A stretch of DNA of 64,000 nucleotides from an uncultured Muribaculaceae bacterium (lineage in GTDB: Bacteria > Bacteroidota > Bacteroidia > Bacteroidales > Muribaculaceae). Below, piece after piece: positions 62,654-64,000 of the stretch (positions are counted from its first letter, which is position 1; each line of letters begins with the position of its first letter). The DNA lies in NCBI GenBank assembly GCA_944321725.1, contig CALUMI010000009.1, positions 1-64,000 on the forward strand. Direction: 5' to 3'. A model generated the notes under the pieces. It made no database searches. It was not told the origin of the DNA and saw nothing but the letters and a program-made list of their open reading frames with translations. A program made the position numbers and the translations under genes.

Positions 62654-63563
62654 TATAACCCCTACCGGACAATGTGGCACACTCATCGTTGTCACAGGCC
62701 CCACAGGTGTAGGAAAAACAGATATCGCAATACGTCTGGCGCGTGAATTCGGCACGGAAATCATTTCTGCCGACTCGCGCCAGATTTATCGTGACATCCC
62801 CATTGGCACCGCCGCCCCCTCACCGGAACAGCTCGCCGAAGTAAGGCATCATTTCGTCGGTATGCTCGGATTGGATGAATACTACAGCGCGGCGCAGTTT
62901 GAGGAGGATGTGATGCGGTTGCTGCCGGAGTTGTTTGCCCGGTCGCCATACGTGGTGATGTGCGGCGGCTCGATGATGTATGTCGACGCGGTGTGCAAAG
63001 GCATCGACAATATCCCAACTATCTCCGACAACATAAGGCAATCGGTGGCAAAACGCCTTGCGGACTTTGGCGCGGAAGCCATGCGAGAGGAGTTGAAAAG
63101 GATTGATCCGGAATATTACTCTCAAGTAGATTTGAACAACATGAAACGCGTAGTCCACGCCATAGAAATCTGCGAACAGGCAGGAATGCCATACTCACAA
63201 CTGCGCACAGGAGTGGCAAAGAAACGCCCTTTCAGAATTGTGAAAATCGGACTGACGCTGCCACGCGCGGAGCTGTTCGACCGCATTAACCGCCGGGTAT
63301 GGAAAATGATTGAAAGCGGGCTGGTGGATGAAGCACGTAGAGTGTATCCCCTGCGGCATCTCAATTCGCTAAACACTGTAGGCTACAAAGAACTGTTCGC
63401 ATGGATGGACGGCACAATGGATTACGAAACAGCCGTGGCACGCATCCAAAAAAACACCCGTGTCTATGCCAAAAAGCAACTTACGTGGTTTGCAAAAGAC
63501 CCGTCGATGCAATGGTTTCTCCCCACCGATTACACAAAAATCCTCACCTACTGCCTACAGTAA
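62616..63563 (+). CDS. miaA: tRNA dimethylallyltransferase
   Basis: Up to 315 residues. The P-loop [40 protein letters not shown] and [14 protein letters not shown] mark MiaA, which adds dimethylallyl to A37 of tRNAs reading UNN codons. A TAA at 62613 blocks upstream extension, and no ATG or GTG precedes the P-loop. The start must therefore be one of the TTG codons at 62616, 62619, 62634 or 62637; it overlaps the pepT end. A C-terminal [17 protein letters not shown] is normal. Confidence 0.95.
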   Translation: MLKSANLLRNEDNITPTGQCGTLIVVTGPTGVGKTDIAIRLAREFGTEIISADSRQIYRDIPIGTAAPSPEQLAEVRHHFVGMLGLDEYYSAAQFEEDVMRLLPELFARSPYVVMCGGSMMYVDAVCKGIDNIPTISDNIRQSVAKRLADFGAEAMREELKRIDPEYYSQVDLNNMKRVVHAIEICEQAGMPYSQLRTGVAKKRPFRIVKIGLTLPRAELFDRINRRVWKMIESGLVDEARRVYPLRHLNSLNTVGYKELFAWMDGTMDYETAVARIQKNTRVYAKKQLTWFAKDPSMQWFLPTDYTKILTYCLQ

Positions 63564-63655
63564 AAAAACTCCACGCAAACTGAATACGGCTTGTACAGCC
63601 GCATAGCGGCAAGATACAAAACCGGATATTCATATTTTTGACGGACAGCAATAAT

Positions 63656-64000
63656 TCAAAATCCGAAGACATTGCGAAGAATCCAATAGGCGATTATAAG
63701 ATAGAACACCGCCATTATGGCTTTCGCGCCGTAAATTTTACGCGCAAGTCTTGGAAAACGCTGCCGGCCGCCGAAAAATTGCAGATAAAACAACAATATC
63801 AAATAAGGAATGGCAACGAGAAGAAACACGTTGTAGCGCACCACTCCCATAAAATCGAAATGGACAAGCGAATGCAATGCGCGCTGCGTGCCACAACCTG
63901 GACATTTGAATCCCGTAAGTTTCAAAAACAGGCATTTAGGAGCCAATTCCGATTGCAGTGTATCCACATTATATGAGTACAGAACAACAGCCGCAACCAC
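63656..64000 (-). CDS. DUF2752 membrane protein (5' end outside window)
   Basis: At least 114 residues, open to the window edge; a GTG at the last base could be the start but the N terminus probably lies outside. Conserved DUF2752 motif LKLTGFKCPGCGTQRALHSL (CPxCGxxR-type), with hydrophobic segments (VAAVVLYS, NVFLLVAIPYLILLFYLQFF, AIMAVFYLIIAYWILRN). Function unknown. It converges on miaA. Confidence 0.85.
   Translation of the reverse strand: MVAAVVLYSYNVDTLQSELAPKCLFLKLTGFKCPGCGTQRALHSLVHFDFMGVVRYNVFLLVAIPYLILLFYLQFFGGRQRFPRLARKIYGAKAIMAVFYLIIAYWILRNVFGF

Noticed and set aside
61661..62764. A 367-residue minus-strand open frame
   Set aside because: Antisense to pepT and miaA, composition is that of a reverse-complement shadow, and neither end has promoter or domain support.
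1..64000. tRNA or rRNA genes, IS elements, prophage
   Set aside because: I scanned the intergenic gaps by eye and saw no tRNA-like cloverleaf end, rRNA sequence, transposase, integrase or terminal repeat. A short tRNA could still be missed without a search such as tRNAscan-SE.

Overview
The window is a gene-dense stretch of a Bacteroidota chromosome, order Bacteroidales, probably a gut lineage such as Muribaculaceae or a relative (the family is an inference). The order-level call rests on promoters of the Bacteroidota type (-7 box TAnnTTTG with a TTTG-like -33 box about 19-20 bp upstream), few clear Shine-Dalgarno sequences, and lineage-typical proteins: GldE/GldD, an OstA-like protein, a DUF349 protein, a lipoprotein dipeptidyl peptidase III, and a C10 protease with a type IX secretion sorting domain. 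I see no rRNA, tRNA, CRISPR array, insertion sequence or prophage. No stretch over 300 bases lacks a gene once a 52-residue ORF at 12555-12713 is counted.

Layout. 1-4.9 kb: end of an AraC regulator, an rplY-pth-hslR translation operon (-), and an SLC13 permease (+). 4.9-10.7 kb: a dxr-rseP-rlmI-DPP III run (-). 10.9-13.3 kb: DeoR regulator, ECF sigma factor, small ORF and an alkylguanine methyltransferase (+). 13.4-23.5 kb: a long + run with SurA-like and OstA-like envelope factors, mutL, a TPR protein, hisJ-like phosphatase, metA and a U32 protein. 23.5-28.8 kb: mntH, yraN, then an AlkD-like-fur-purA-DUF1015 run (-). 29-37.3 kb: nifJ and a dTDP-rhamnose operon led by a WecA-type transferase (-). 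37.4-43.7 kb: DEAD-box helicase, a Crp-B3/4-YciO run (-), mtnN-luxS (+), an AlbA_2 protein and an SBF transporter (-). 43.7-53 kb: a wcaJ-type transferase, recQ and SGNH hydrolase run, DUF349 protein, then a small protein, cyclophilin and M16 peptidase (-). 53-64 kb: C10 protease (-), gldE-gldD-PPTase, a shortened RhuM gene, C69 dipeptidase, YbjQ-like protein, pepT, miaA (+) and a partial DUF2752 gene.

How the genes work together. Most are housekeeping. mtnN and luxS perform the two steps from S-adenosylhomocysteine to homocysteine, and metA activates homoserine for methionine synthesis. The WecA-type and WcaJ-type transferases start lipid-linked glycans, and rfbABCD supplies dTDP-L-rhamnose. 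SurA-like, OstA-like, RseP-like and GldD/GldE proteins serve the envelope, and the C10 protease is a predicted type IX secretion cargo.

The less ordinary signals are mostly non-coding: a candidate small RNA before mtnN with its own promoter and terminator; a tandemly duplicated 82-bp promoter repeat near 52.9 kb whose core recurs at 28.9 kb; a 13-bp inverted repeat overlapping the promoter of the SBF transporter; and an 11-bp inverted repeat whose distal arm ends 3 nt before a small ORF. The clearest coding oddity is the RhuM gene, whose N-terminal and C-terminal parts are joined in frame with the middle missing. I found no convincing new multi-gene defence or biosynthetic system.
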